Positions 51,447-60,930 of a stretch of DNA of 64,000 nt are shown in pieces. How positions within the stretch are numbered: the stretch's first letter is position 1; each line of letters opens with the position of its first letter. The stretch covers positions 1 to 64,000 of the forward strand of contig VGZC01000019.1 in the NCBI GenBank assembly GCA_016872725.1, in the 5' to 3' direction. A program made the translations under genes and the position numbers. The notes beneath the pieces were generated by a model. It was given only the letters and a program-made list of their open reading frames with translations. It did no database searches and was not told the DNA's origin. This stretch comes from Planctomycetota bacterium (lineage in GTDB: Bacteria; Planctomycetota; Planctomycetia; Pirellulales; Pirellulaceae).

Positions 51447-54163
51447 CACGGTTCGCCGTCCTCGTCATCCTCGTCGGACCAGGTCCCGATCGCCCATTCG
51501 GGATACGGCTCTTCCGTCCCGCGCATCGCTCGCCACAGAATCCGGTTCAGAACATCCTCGGGCGCTTTGTCGATCTCGCGGAAATTGAGCGTTGCGGAAA
51601 CGACCGCGTCCTCGCGCCGTTTCGGGTCGAGGATCGCGTTCGGCTCGGGGTTCATCTGGTCGAGCGGCACGCGGGCCGGGACGGCGTCGAACGGCGTCAA
51701 ATCGGGTTCGTCCGTTTCCACAAAACAATCAAACATCGGCGTCGCACTCGCGTCGAACTGGTTCATGGGAGGCAATCCCAGGATTTGCTCGATCGTGCGC
51801 AGGATGCTCGTCGTGTTGTAGTTTGTGCCGATCGTCTGTTTGCGTTTCGTGTACGGACTCGCGCAGTACGCCGTCGTGCGATAGCCACTGACATGGTCCC
51901 AGCCCGCCTGCGGATCGTCCTCGATCGCGAAGATCGCCATCTTCGGCCAGAATCGGGAGTGGCTGAGCCCCTCGACGATGCGTCCGAACGCCAGATCGTT
52001 GTCGGCGACGCAGGCGGCGGGCGTCGGGCACTTCGGCGATGTTCCGCTCGTGTGATCGTTCGGAAGACAGACGATCACCAGATTCGGGAACGCGCCGCGC
52101 GCCTCGAATTCCTTGAGCTCCCGCAGAATGAAGTCGGCGCGATACTGATCGGGAACCGACATCTCCCATCCAACGTAGGCGGTGGGCGAGTACGGTCGGA
52201 TCGATTCGATGCCCGGCTCGCTCTCGAACACGACTTCGTCGGTCTCGCCGCGCCATGTCCGGTAACAGTCGAGGAATCGGGGCGATCCCGCGCGATTCGG
52301 ATCGCGCCATCGCACCTTCGGCATCATGAACTCGCCGTAGTTCCGGACCGACTTCTTATGCAGGGTCGCATTATCCCAAAGGAACCCGGCGGGCGAATAG
52401 GCGAGGGCGTCCGTCTCATCGTCCCCCATGCCGTCGGGATAACTGCGGGGAAAACCGGCGAAGCTCTTCTCCATGTAGTCCGTGCTCATCGCCGTCGTGC
52501 TCCATTGGTGTCCGTCGGCGCTGAGGATGCCGGAACAATACGTATTGTCGAGCAGCACGAACTCGCCGACCATCTTGTGCTGGTTGGGCGTGACCGCCTC
52601 GCCGAACGCGCACAAACGAGGTTCGCCGCGACCCTGGGGCGCCGCGCCGAACACCTGATCGTACGTGCGGTTTTCCTTGATGATGTAGACGACATGCTCG
52701 ATCGTGCTCGGTTCGCCGATCCGTTCGGGGATCGGTCGCGGCCGGGCATCGGCGCGAGGCGGAAGGGCCGCGCTCGCGATCGCGTCGCGCCGCAGGTTCC
52801 TGGCGGCCCGTTCGGAGAGCGCGGCGAGCCGTTCGCCGTCGACGATCGGGCATAGCGAAACGCCGCCGTGGTAGTGATGCGAGTTGAATCCGGGGGCGTC
52901 GGTTCCGCGTTGCGCCTTGGGTTCGGTCGGAAGGCCCTTGATGTTCGCGACGCACAACTGGCCGCGCGACGCGTCGACGGCGATCGCGCCCGGATACCAG
53001 CCGACGGGAATCAGGCCGAGCAACCGGGTTTCACCCCGGTCCTCGGGTTCCCAGCGCATCACGGCGATCGCGTTCTGGCTGCCGTTCGCGACGAACAGCC
53101 GCTCGCCGGACGGATCGAACGCGAGCGCGTTGGGCGCCGCTCCGAAAAGGTCCGACGGTTTCGACTTGGTCCACACCGTCTCGACCGGTTCGTCGGTCGA
53201 TGTATCGATGATCGTCAGATTGTCCGACGCCGCGTTCGCGCAAACGACATAGCGATTGTCGGGCGAGACGGCGAGCGCGCTCGCGTGCAGCCCCGCGCGG
53301 ATTTCCTTGATGACGCGTCCCGCGTCGAGATCGATGACCGAGACCGATCCCTCGTTCGCGATGTGGCGAACCGAATCGACGCGCACCCGCGTTCCGCGTC
53401 CCGCCGGTCCCGTCAGGTCGCCCTCGACGGGCCGTCCCCCGCCCCAATTGCTGACATAAGCCTTCGCCCCCACGCGCACCACGTCGTACGGCGCGACGCC
53501 GACATCGAATGTCCGGGCCGGCGTTCCGTCGTCCATGCGGATTTCGATCAGGCGGTTCGAGAGATTCCCGCACACCAGAAGCCGGGCCCCGTCGTCGGTC
53601 CATGCGAGCCCGCTCGGGATTTCCTCCTTGCGGCGCGGCGCGCCGGCGGGAGGAAGCGGGATCGTTCGCGACGGGTTGACGCGCCCTTCGTCATCGACCG
53701 CGAATATCTTGATCGAACCATTGACGTTGCTCAGCGCGATGAGCCGCCCGTCCGTCGAAAACCGCAGCCCCGTGTAACTCACCTGACCCTTCGTGTCGGG
53801 CTGCAAAATGTTCTCGGAGACCGTGGGAGGAAGCGGCTCGTTCTGCGCCTCGTTCGGAAACGCGACCCGCCGGAGGATCGATCCGTCGGACGGATCGATG
53901 ATGACCAGTTCGCTCGTCTTTCCCGAAACGGCGAGCAACCGGCCGTCGGGAGAGAGGGCCAACGCCTGGGGTCGCATGCCCGCGAGGGCGATCTGTTTTC
54001 CGAACGGCGTCAGCACCTGGTTGACGGGCACGACCGTCGCGTCGTCGGCCTGTCTCCCCACCGACTCGCTCAGCGGCCTCTCCTGAGCCCGCGACTCGCC
54101 CCCGCGAAGAACAGGCGAGGTCCAGACTCCCAACGCGGCCATGGCCACAAGCCATCTCGACAT
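51446..54163 (-). CDS. YncE-type beta-propeller fused to phosphoesterase-like domain
   Basis: 905 residues, with a signal peptide (RWLVAMAALGVWTSPVLRGG). N-terminal YVTN/lactonase-type seven-bladed propeller (~45-460; LALSPDGRLLAVSG, SVIDLDAGRVIKEI, NALAFDPSGERLFVANG), then a phosphoesterase-family domain (EHVVYIIKENRTYDQVFGA, KMAIFAIEDDPQAGWDHVSGYRT). This is the 'YncE/alkaline phosphatase family' fusion. Substrate unknown. ATG 54163 has GGAG 10 nt upstream; the open frame further upstream crosses the hexamer repeat and is not coding. Its stop couples to the truncated gene at 51446. Confidence 0.92.
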   Translation of the reverse strand: MSRWLVAMAALGVWTSPVLRGGESRAQERPLSESVGRQADDATVVPVNQVLTPFGKQIALAGMRPQALALSPDGRLLAVSGKTSELVIIDPSDGSILRRVAFPNEAQNEPLPPTVSENILQPDTKGQVSYTGLRFSTDGRLIALSNVNGSIKIFAVDDEGRVNPSRTIPLPPAGAPRRKEEIPSGLAWTDDGARLLVCGNLSNRLIEIRMDDGTPARTFDVGVAPYDVVRVGAKAYVSNWGGGRPVEGDLTGPAGRGTRVRVDSVRHIANEGSVSVIDLDAGRVIKEIRAGLHASALAVSPDNRYVVCANAASDNLTIIDTSTDEPVETVWTKSKPSDLFGAAPNALAFDPSGERLFVANGSQNAIAVMRWEPEDRGETRLLGLIPVGWYPGAIAVDASRGQLCVANIKGLPTEPKAQRGTDAPGFNSHHYHGGVSLCPIVDGERLAALSERAARNLRRDAIASAALPPRADARPRPIPERIGEPSTIEHVVYIIKENRTYDQVFGAAPQGRGEPRLCAFGEAVTPNQHKMVGEFVLLDNTYCSGILSADGHQWSTTAMSTDYMEKSFAGFPRSYPDGMGDDETDALAYSPAGFLWDNATLHKKSVRNYGEFMMPKVRWRDPNRAGSPRFLDCYRTWRGETDEVVFESEPGIESIRPYSPTAYVGWEMSVPDQYRADFILRELKEFEARGAFPNLVIVCLPNDHTSGTSPKCPTPAACVADNDLAFGRIVEGLSHSRFWPKMAIFAIEDDPQAGWDHVSGYRTTAYCASPYTKRKQTIGTNYNTTSILRTIEQILGLPPMNQFDASATPMFDCFVETDEPDLTPFDAVPARVPLDQMNPEPNAILDPKRREDAVVSATLNFREIDKAPEDVLNRILWRAMRGTEEPYPEWAIGTWSDEDDEDGEP

Positions 54164-54474
54164 GGCGAACCGTCTCCGAATGCGAGGTTCCTGTTCCTGT
54201 TTCCGATCTTGTACGTGTCGCGCGCGTGCGATCGCTCGATATCCTGACACTCGATCGTGGAGCATCCCATGCCGCGCGAGGCCACGCGAGAACGGGAAGC
54301 CAGGATTGTAATCCAACGTCGACGGTGTTCGATACCGGGAAACGACAGGGCGGCCGAGCCCCAATTCGTGCGCGCGATCGAAATCGAAATGCGCCCCGTT
54401 TCGACCGGGTCCGGTTGCGTCGGAAAAAGGCCGCTTCCGCCGATGCCGTGCAAGATGAGAACGACTACGATTAC

Positions 54475-54576
54475 GAGCACGAGCAGGAGCACGAGCAGGA
54501 GCACGAGCACGAGCAGGAGCACGAGCAGGAGCAGGAGCACGAGCACGAGCAGGAGCACGAGCAGGAGCAGGAGCAC
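54475..54576. repeat. GAGCA[C/G] hexanucleotide minisatellite, 17 units
   Basis: Seventeen perfectly in-register hexamers, varying only C or G at position six, in the 442-nt divergent region between the phosphoesterase and glycoside hydrolase genes. It ends 29 nt before the hydrolase ATG and likely lies in its leader. A non-coding role is assumed; on the plus strand it would give alternating Glu-His/Gln. The preceding 21 bases continue the same codon pattern. The rest of 54164-54474 shows no gene. Confidence 0.9.
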
Positions 54577-54605
54577 GACGATGCGCATTGCGAAGAGGGT
54601 GGGTC

Positions 54606-56738
54606 ATGGATTCAGTACGGGTCGCGAAGACGGGAACGGCTTTTTCACGGCTCCGGCCGCGTATCGGCGCGCTGGCGATCGGGGTCCTTGCGATTGCGGC
54701 GCTGCCGATCGGCGGCGGGCAGACGTCGCCACCGATCGACAAGGCGTTCATCGCGTTCCGGATCGGCACTCCCCAGTGGATGCCCGAGGATCGTTACGAG
54801 GAACTGCTCGCCCTGTTCGAACGGCACAAGGGAGTCACTGATGAGATCACGTTCTTCACGTCATTCACGCATCCCGCGATCCCGGCCGCGGAAATGCGCC
54901 GCCGGTGCGGAATCCTCGCCAGCCGGATCGCGAGGGCCAAGGAACTCGGGTATCGAGCGGGCATCAATGTGCTGTCCACGATGGGCCATCACGAGGAGAA
55001 TCTCGATCATTCGCTCCAAGGCCCGTTCACGCCGGTAACCGACATCGACGGCAACGTGTCACGGGGCAGTTTCTGCCCCAACGACCCCGCGCTCCACGAC
55101 TACGTTCGCGGGATCTACACCGATGTCGCGGAGGCGAACCCCGATTACATCTGGGTCGACGACGACGTGCGGCTGATGGGCCACATGCCGATCGGCTTGA
55201 CGTGCTTCTGCGATCATTGCCTCGCGTCGTTCTCGGCCGTGTCCAAGACAACCCATACGCGGGCGAGCCTCCGCGCGGCCCTGACCACGGGCGAGCCCGA
55301 ATCGCAGGCCGCCGTCCGGAACGCGTGGCTCGACCACAACCGGCGAACCATCGGCGGATTGCTCGAACGGATCGAACGGACCGTGCATGCGGCCAAGCCC
55401 GGAATGCCGATCGGTTTCATGACGGGCGATCGGTTCTTCGAGGGTTACGACTTCGATCACTGGGCCGAGCGGCTCGCCGGCCCGGACCAAGCGCCGGTCT
55501 ACTGGCGGCCGGGCGGCGGATTCTACGAGGATGCGACGCCCGCGGGCATGGTCGGCAAGTCGCATGACATCGGTCGGCAGGTTTCCCTTCTGCCGCCCTG
55601 GGTCCGAACGATCGAATCGGAGATCGAGAATTTTCCGTACCAGCGACTCAAGAAATCGGCGCACATCACGGCCGTGGAAGCCGCGTCGCATCTCGGCGCC
55701 GGTTGCACGGGCGCGGCGTTCAATGTGCTCTCCGGAAACAACGAACCGCTCGACGAGTTCGAACCGCTCGTGCAAAAACTCCACGCGATGCGTCCGTTCT
55801 ACGACCGCATGGCGCGGCACCTGGGGCGGGCTCGCCCCGTCGGCCTCTTCACCGCGTGGAACAAGGACCAGGCGGCCGCGGGAGACATCGTCGGCAATCC
55901 GGGGTGGGCGACCAGCCACTTGGGACAGAGCTATCAGACGTTCGAGATGGGACTGCCCGCCGCGTACTCCTCCGACACGGCGTCGGTCACGCTCCTGTTT
56001 CCGCAGAGCGTCGCGGCCATGTCGCGCGACGCGATCCGACACGCATTGTCGGGAGCCGTCTATGCCGACGTCGAAACACTGAATCGGCTCAATCAGATGG
56101 GATACCACGAGCTGACCGGCCTTTCCGCCGACCGCCCGCGCGCCGTCGACTGCATCGAGGAATTCACATCGCATGCGCTCAACGGCCCGTTCGCAGGCCG
56201 CCAGCGCGATTGCCGCCAGTCGTTTTACCGGGTCAACGGGTATGTCGGATACACATTGACGTCGCGCGACGGCAAGGCCCAAACACTCTCGAGACTCGTC
56301 GATTACGCCGGCAATGAGGTCTCTCCGTGCGCGATGGCCGTTTATGAAAACGCGCTCGGCGGCCGCGTCTGCGTCAGCGGATACTATCCCTGGGACCACC
56401 TGCACAGCCTCAGCAAAAATTCGCAGATGAAATCAGTCATGCGGTGGCTGTCTCGCGATCGCTTGCCCGCGTATGTCGCCTCCTACCACAAGACCAACAT
56501 CTGGGTTCGCGAACCCCGGGACGGCCAAGTCGCCGTCGCCCTGCTCAACGCGACATTCGATCGAGCGGAACAGGTCGAACTGGCCGTGCTCGCGCGCGGC
56601 GTCGAGGCGACCGTATTCGATATGGAAGCGGGCGAACATCGCATCGGCGCGGCGTCGGACGACGGTCCGTATCGACGCTTCGTCCTTCCGCCGATCGAAC
56701 CCTGGTCGATGCGGCTCGTCGTGATCCCCGACCAATGA
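54606..56738 (+). CDS. Putative secreted glycoside hydrolase (GHL/beta-galactosidase-like TIM barrel)
   Basis: 710 residues. Signal segment (IGALAIGVLAIAALPIGGG). Features: IDKAFIAFRIGTPQWMPEDR, ITFFTSFTHPAIP, YIWVDDDVRLMGH, TCFCDHCLASF (Cys pair), and a C-terminal beta-sandwich with QVAVALLNATFDRAEQVEL and LPPIEPWSMRLV, the pattern of glycoside hydrolase-like TIM-barrel families with trimerisation domains. I cannot name the family or identify catalytic acids with certainty. ATG 54606 has GAGG 8 nt upstream (GAGGGTGGGTC). Divergent from the phosphoesterase gene and preceded by a hexanucleotide repeat. Confidence 0.75.
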   Translation: MDSVRVAKTGTAFSRLRPRIGALAIGVLAIAALPIGGGQTSPPIDKAFIAFRIGTPQWMPEDRYEELLALFERHKGVTDEITFFTSFTHPAIPAAEMRRRCGILASRIARAKELGYRAGINVLSTMGHHEENLDHSLQGPFTPVTDIDGNVSRGSFCPNDPALHDYVRGIYTDVAEANPDYIWVDDDVRLMGHMPIGLTCFCDHCLASFSAVSKTTHTRASLRAALTTGEPESQAAVRNAWLDHNRRTIGGLLERIERTVHAAKPGMPIGFMTGDRFFEGYDFDHWAERLAGPDQAPVYWRPGGGFYEDATPAGMVGKSHDIGRQVSLLPPWVRTIESEIENFPYQRLKKSAHITAVEAASHLGAGCTGAAFNVLSGNNEPLDEFEPLVQKLHAMRPFYDRMARHLGRARPVGLFTAWNKDQAAAGDIVGNPGWATSHLGQSYQTFEMGLPAAYSSDTASVTLLFPQSVAAMSRDAIRHALSGAVYADVETLNRLNQMGYHELTGLSADRPRAVDCIEEFTSHALNGPFAGRQRDCRQSFYRVNGYVGYTLTSRDGKAQTLSRLVDYAGNEVSPCAMAVYENALGGRVCVSGYYPWDHLHSLSKNSQMKSVMRWLSRDRLPAYVASYHKTNIWVREPRDGQVAVALLNATFDRAEQVELAVLARGVEATVFDMEAGEHRIGAASDDGPYRRFVLPPIEPWSMRLVVIPDQ

Positions 56739-56766
56739 CCGGGCCCGAGCCCACGATCCGCGACCG

Positions 56767-57576
56767 TCACGCCGCGGACTCGGGGTAGGTGTACGCGATA
56801 CCCTGTTCCAACGCCCGGTACCGATCGCCGATGCCCTCGACGATCAGGTTCGTGCGGAAAATGCGCGGCGGAAGGCTGTTGTCGGGAAAGAGATCATAGT
56901 GACATGGAATGGTCACTTTGACGTCGAGCTCGCGAGCCAGCCGAGCCGCCTCGACGGGCCCCATGTTGCGGAACGCGGGGTTGATCACCGTCACGAGCAC
57001 GTCGGGCCGATGCGGGCGAGCCGCCACCGCGAGCAGCTCGTGATACGCCGTATCGCCGGTGAAGTACACGCGGCACCCGTCATCGACCGAGACGAGATAC
57101 CCGACGTGCGTCAGATCGTCGCCGCTGAACGGAATCGCGAACATCGCGCGAAACGACAGATCGCCCACGCGCACGACCTTGTTCGGCCATGTCATGATCA
57201 CCTCGTCCTCCGACACCCCGGACTCGATGAGTTTTTCGACCGTTTCCGCGGGCGCCAGGAAAGGTCCCGTGCCTCCGGCGGCGCGGTACGCCGCGAGCGT
57301 CGGAGGATCGAAATGGTCCGCATGGCCGTGCGTCATCGCGTAGAGATCAATGCCGACAAGCTCGGACGCCGCGATCGGCGGCGGAACGATCCGATCCAGG
57401 TCGAGACCGAACGGTTCACCGATCGCCTTCGCCGAGTTCGAAAGATACGGATCGAGCACGGCGATGCGGCCTTCGGGACTCTTGATCACGAAGCCGGCCT
57501 GCCCCAACCACCATACGGTCAGCGATCCGCTCGGCACCCGCGCCGCGCGAAGCTCTCCCATCGTCACACACCGCAT
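56767..57576 (-). CDS. UlaG-like metallo-beta-lactamase-fold hydrolase
   Basis: 269 residues. Begins MRCVTMGELRAARVPSGSLT, then WWLGQAGFVIKSPEG, DPYLSNSAKAIG, the metal site THGHADHFD, the later metal Asp in YFTGDTAYH, and a final His in IPCHYDLFPDN. This matches the UlaG (L-ascorbate-6-phosphate lactonase)/UPF0173 branch of the MBL fold, but other sugar-lactonase activities are possible. Cytoplasmic. ATG 57576 has AAGG 9 nt upstream; ATG 57561 is an alternative. Divergent from the second cytochrome gene and convergent with the glycoside hydrolase gene, 28 nt apart. Confidence 0.88.
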   Translation of the reverse strand: MRCVTMGELRAARVPSGSLTVWWLGQAGFVIKSPEGRIAVLDPYLSNSAKAIGEPFGLDLDRIVPPPIAASELVGIDLYAMTHGHADHFDPPTLAAYRAAGGTGPFLAPAETVEKLIESGVSEDEVIMTWPNKVVRVGDLSFRAMFAIPFSGDDLTHVGYLVSVDDGCRVYFTGDTAYHELLAVAARPHRPDVLVTVINPAFRNMGPVEAARLARELDVKVTIPCHYDLFPDNSLPPRIFRTNLIVEGIGDRYRALEQGIAYTYPESAA

Positions 57577-57723
57577 CCGAATGTCCCTTCCGCTCGCCCC
57601 ACCACCCCGTGATTCACCCCGTCAACCCCAACAGGCTATCGGCCCCAACGCTCCCTGACAAACCCTCCCGACCCGTCCACCCGCGTCCCGTGTCGCTTCC
57701 TTCCCGCCACCGCATGGACTATC

Positions 57724-57749
57724 ATATCCACGAAGGTAGATATGGATAT
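57724..57749. promoter_or_regulatory. 7-bp inverted repeat, candidate operator
   Basis: ATATCCA (57724-57730) and TGGATAT (57743-57749) flank 12 nt. Unusually AT-rich in this region, lying between the divergent MBL and cytochrome genes, 54 nt upstream of ATG 57804. Regulator unknown. Confidence 0.35.
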
Positions 57750-57803
57750 CGGGGAGGCGCGGAGGCGCGGCGGGCGGGGGCGGGTTGGGTCGAGGAGTCG
57801 GTC

Positions 57804-60800
57804 ATGAATTGGGTTTGGGCGATCGCCGGGGTCATCGTGGGCGCGGCGCCTGACGCGGACGTGGATTTCCAGCGTGACGTGCGGCCGATCCTGGCCGAGC
57901 ATTGTCTCGCGTGCCACGGCGCCGACGCGATCAACCGGCTGGGCGGACTGCGGCTCGACGCGCGTGACGGCGCGCTGCGCGGCGGGGAGTCGGAAACGCC
58001 GGCGATTGTGCCTGGGAAACCGGACGAGAGCGAATTGATTCGGCGCGTGGAATCGGGGGATGCCGAGGAGTTGATGCCGCCGCCGAGCCACAACAAGCCG
58101 CTGTCGGCCGCGCAGGTCGCGACGCTGCGGCGCTGGATCGTCGACGGCGCCGCGTACGAAGGGCACTGGGCGTTTCGCGGTCCCCGGAAGGCCCCATTGC
58201 CGTCGGTCGCTCAGGCCGCGGCCCATCCGATCGACGCATTCATTGGCAAAGCGCTTGCCGACCGCAAAGCGGCCATGTCTCCACCGGCGCCGCCGCCGAT
58301 CCTATGTCGGCGGCTCTATCTCGACCTGATCGGCGTTCCGCCATCCCCGGAAGAGGTCGACGCGTTTGAACGCGAATCGTACGACGCCACGGTCGAGCGG
58401 CTGCTGGCGAGCGAGCGGTTCGGCGAGAAGTGGGCCCGACACTGGCTCGACGTCGCGCGGTACTCGGACACCAACGGCTACGAGAAGGACCTTCGCAGAG
58501 AGCAATGGAAATGGAGGGACTGGGTCGTCGACGCGTTCAACGCCGACATGCCCTACGACCGATTCCTTATCGAACAGATCGCCGGTGATCTACTGGACGA
58601 TGCGTCCCAACCGCAACGGATCGCGACCGGATTCCTGCGCAACAGCATGATCAACGAGGAAGGCGCGATCGTCGCCGAACAATTCCGCATGGTTGAAATG
58701 TTCGATCGGATGGACTGCCTCGGCAAGGCCATTCTCGGACTGACCGCGCAATGCGCTCAGTGCCATTCGCACAAGTTCGACCCGCTCACTCAAGAGGAGT
58801 ATTACGGCGTATTCGCGTTCCTCAACAACGCGTACGAAGCCCAGTCGTGGGTCTATTCCGACGACGAGCGGGGACGCATCGACCGAATCGCCGAGTCGAT
58901 CCGAACGGTCCAGGATCGCGTACGGTCGGAGCGGCCGCGATGGATCGAGGAATTCACCGCATGGAGCGACGCGATCGTCGCGCATCCGGTGGTTTGGGAA
59001 CCGATCCGCGCGGTCGAGTTGGGAAGCGTGAGCGGACTGAATCATCCGACGCGTGAATCCGACGATTCGATCCTGATGAAGGGACACACGAGCGCGGACA
59101 TTTTCTTGGTCGCCGATCCGGATCTCGCGGGAGTGACCGGTTTCCGGATTGAGACCTTGACGCACGGCGACCTCCCGTTTCGAGGTCCCGGCCGAGGCCG
59201 GCTCGGGAATTGGGCGATCCGCGAATGGGAGGTTTGGATCCAGCGCCCGGGAATCGCCGATTGGGAGAAACTGAAGCTGACGCAGCCGATCGCGGACTTT
59301 TCGGAACCCGAGCGGAAGCAGGCGGACGGCAAGACGTCGAGCGGCCCGGTCGCCCACTTGGTCGACGGTGTGGAAGAGACGACATGGAATGCGGACCGCG
59401 GGCCTGGTCGTCGCAATGAGCCTTCGGCCGCCGCCGTGTCTCTCGAAACGCCTCTCGCCGTTCCGCCGGGCACACGCCTAAAACTCGTGCTGCGCATGGC
59501 CGACATGGTCGGCCGGTGCCGGTTCAGCCTGACGCGCGGTACTTCGCCCTCGCTCCCGGCGACCGATCACGGCGTCGCAGCCGCGTTGCTGGCGGCGCGG
59601 GATACCGGCTCGCCCGATGCGCGAACGGCGGTCGCGAGCGATCCCGCCGTCTTCAGCGCGTGGATGCGGACGGTTCCCGAATGGCAACCGGCGGTCGCCG
59701 AAATCGACGCGGCGTGGGCTCGATTCCCCGAGGCCGCCACGTCCATACTCCATCTGATCGAACGGGAACCGGGCGATGCGCGTCCGACCTTCTTCCTGGA
59801 CCGCGGCAATTGGGACCAACCGACGCACGCGGTGGAGCCGCACACGCCGGCCGCATTGCACGCGTGGCCCGCCGGCGCGCCCCGCAATCGGCTGGGATTC
59901 GCCCACTGGCTTGCGGCCCGCGAGTCGCCGCTCACCGCGCGCGTCGCGGTCAACCGGATCTGGCAGTCGATCTTCGGAACGGGCCTTCTCGAAACTCCCG
60001 AGGATTTCGGAACGCGGTCGCCCGTGCCGGTCCACCGGGAATTGCTCGACTGGCTCAGCGTCGATTTCATGGAGCATGGGTGGAGCCATAAGCACGTCAT
60101 TCGCATGATCGTGACGAGTTCGGCGTATCGTCAGACATCGGACGTGACGCCCGGACTGCTGGAATGGGATCCGCGCAACGTCTGGTTGTCGCGCGGTCCG
60201 CGTTTCCGGGCGGACGCGGAGGTGGTGCGCGACGTGGCCTTGGGCGCCGCCGGATTGCTCCACCATCGTCTCGGCGGCCCGCCCGTCATTCCTCCGATTC
60301 CCAAGAACGTGCTCGAATACAACTACACCTACCCCGACTATTGGACGCCCGCGGAAGGCACCGATCGCTATCGCCGCGCGCTGTACGGATTCCGGAAGCG
60401 GTCGATGCCCGACCCGGTGATGAACGTGCTCGACGGCCCCAACGGCGACACGGCGTGTGCTCGGCGCGTCCGATCGAACACGCCGCTCGCGGCGCTCGCC
60501 GTGCTCAACGAACCGATCTTCGTCGAAGCCGCGCGGGGGCTCGCGCTCAGGGTCCTGCGGGAGGGGGGCGCGACCGACGCGGAACGGACGAAGTACGCGT
60601 TCCGCCTATGCGCGGCGCGGTTTCCGACATCGGCGGAGTGTGACACTATCATGTCACTTCTCGATCACGCCCGAGCGCGAGTCGGCGACGGATGGCTGAA
60701 CCCGCGCGCGATCGCGACCGGGGATTCCGCGAAACTGCCCGACCTGCCCGAAGGGGTGACGCCTCGCGACGCGGCCGCCTGGACGCTCGCCGCGCGCGTC

Positions 60801-60836
60801 CTGATCAATCTCGATGAGACGCTGACCAAGAACTGA
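57804..60836 (+). CDS. Planctomycete cytochrome-like DUF1549/DUF1553 protein, second copy
   Basis: 1,010 residues with a hydrophobic N-terminus (MNWVWAIAGVIVGAAPDA). Heme motif CLACH (Cys34), DUF1549 (LYLDLIGVPPSPEEVDAF, RHWLDVARYSDTNGYEKD), second CxxCH (CAQCHSHKFDP), a central beta-sandwich resembling a discoidin/F5-8C-type domain instead of the LamG of the first copy (TGFRIETLTHGDLPFRG, AIREWEVWI), then DUF1553 (RLGFAHWLAARESPLTARVA, VRSNTPLAALAVLNE). ATG 57804 follows GAGGAG by 6 nt. The longer open frame from 57609 lies over the divergent promoter and is rejected. Paired with the DUF1501 gene 94 nt downstream. Confidence 0.92.
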   Translation: MNWVWAIAGVIVGAAPDADVDFQRDVRPILAEHCLACHGADAINRLGGLRLDARDGALRGGESETPAIVPGKPDESELIRRVESGDAEELMPPPSHNKPLSAAQVATLRRWIVDGAAYEGHWAFRGPRKAPLPSVAQAAAHPIDAFIGKALADRKAAMSPPAPPPILCRRLYLDLIGVPPSPEEVDAFERESYDATVERLLASERFGEKWARHWLDVARYSDTNGYEKDLRREQWKWRDWVVDAFNADMPYDRFLIEQIAGDLLDDASQPQRIATGFLRNSMINEEGAIVAEQFRMVEMFDRMDCLGKAILGLTAQCAQCHSHKFDPLTQEEYYGVFAFLNNAYEAQSWVYSDDERGRIDRIAESIRTVQDRVRSERPRWIEEFTAWSDAIVAHPVVWEPIRAVELGSVSGLNHPTRESDDSILMKGHTSADIFLVADPDLAGVTGFRIETLTHGDLPFRGPGRGRLGNWAIREWEVWIQRPGIADWEKLKLTQPIADFSEPERKQADGKTSSGPVAHLVDGVEETTWNADRGPGRRNEPSAAAVSLETPLAVPPGTRLKLVLRMADMVGRCRFSLTRGTSPSLPATDHGVAAALLAARDTGSPDARTAVASDPAVFSAWMRTVPEWQPAVAEIDAAWARFPEAATSILHLIEREPGDARPTFFLDRGNWDQPTHAVEPHTPAALHAWPAGAPRNRLGFAHWLAARESPLTARVAVNRIWQSIFGTGLLETPEDFGTRSPVPVHRELLDWLSVDFMEHGWSHKHVIRMIVTSSAYRQTSDVTPGLLEWDPRNVWLSRGPRFRADAEVVRDVALGAAGLLHHRLGGPPVIPPIPKNVLEYNYTYPDYWTPAEGTDRYRRALYGFRKRSMPDPVMNVLDGPNGDTACARRVRSNTPLAALAVLNEPIFVEAARGLALRVLREGGATDAERTKYAFRLCAARFPTSAECDTIMSLLDHARARVGDGWLNPRAIATGDSAKLPDLPEGVTPRDAAAWTLAARVLINLDETLTKN

Positions 60837-60930
60837 TCCGATGTCCGGCCGTCACGCGGGTCCCGGGCCGCGCCGCGGATGCGACCGCGGCGGAAAGACG
60901 CCAAGTCAACAGGTAATCGGGGAGAACGAC

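Noticed and set aside
54226-55038. Protein with Glu-His/Gln repeats encoded through the hexamer array
   Set aside because: The frame runs out of the repeat into the wrong frame of the glycoside hydrolase gene and has no start signal; the array is better viewed as non-coding.
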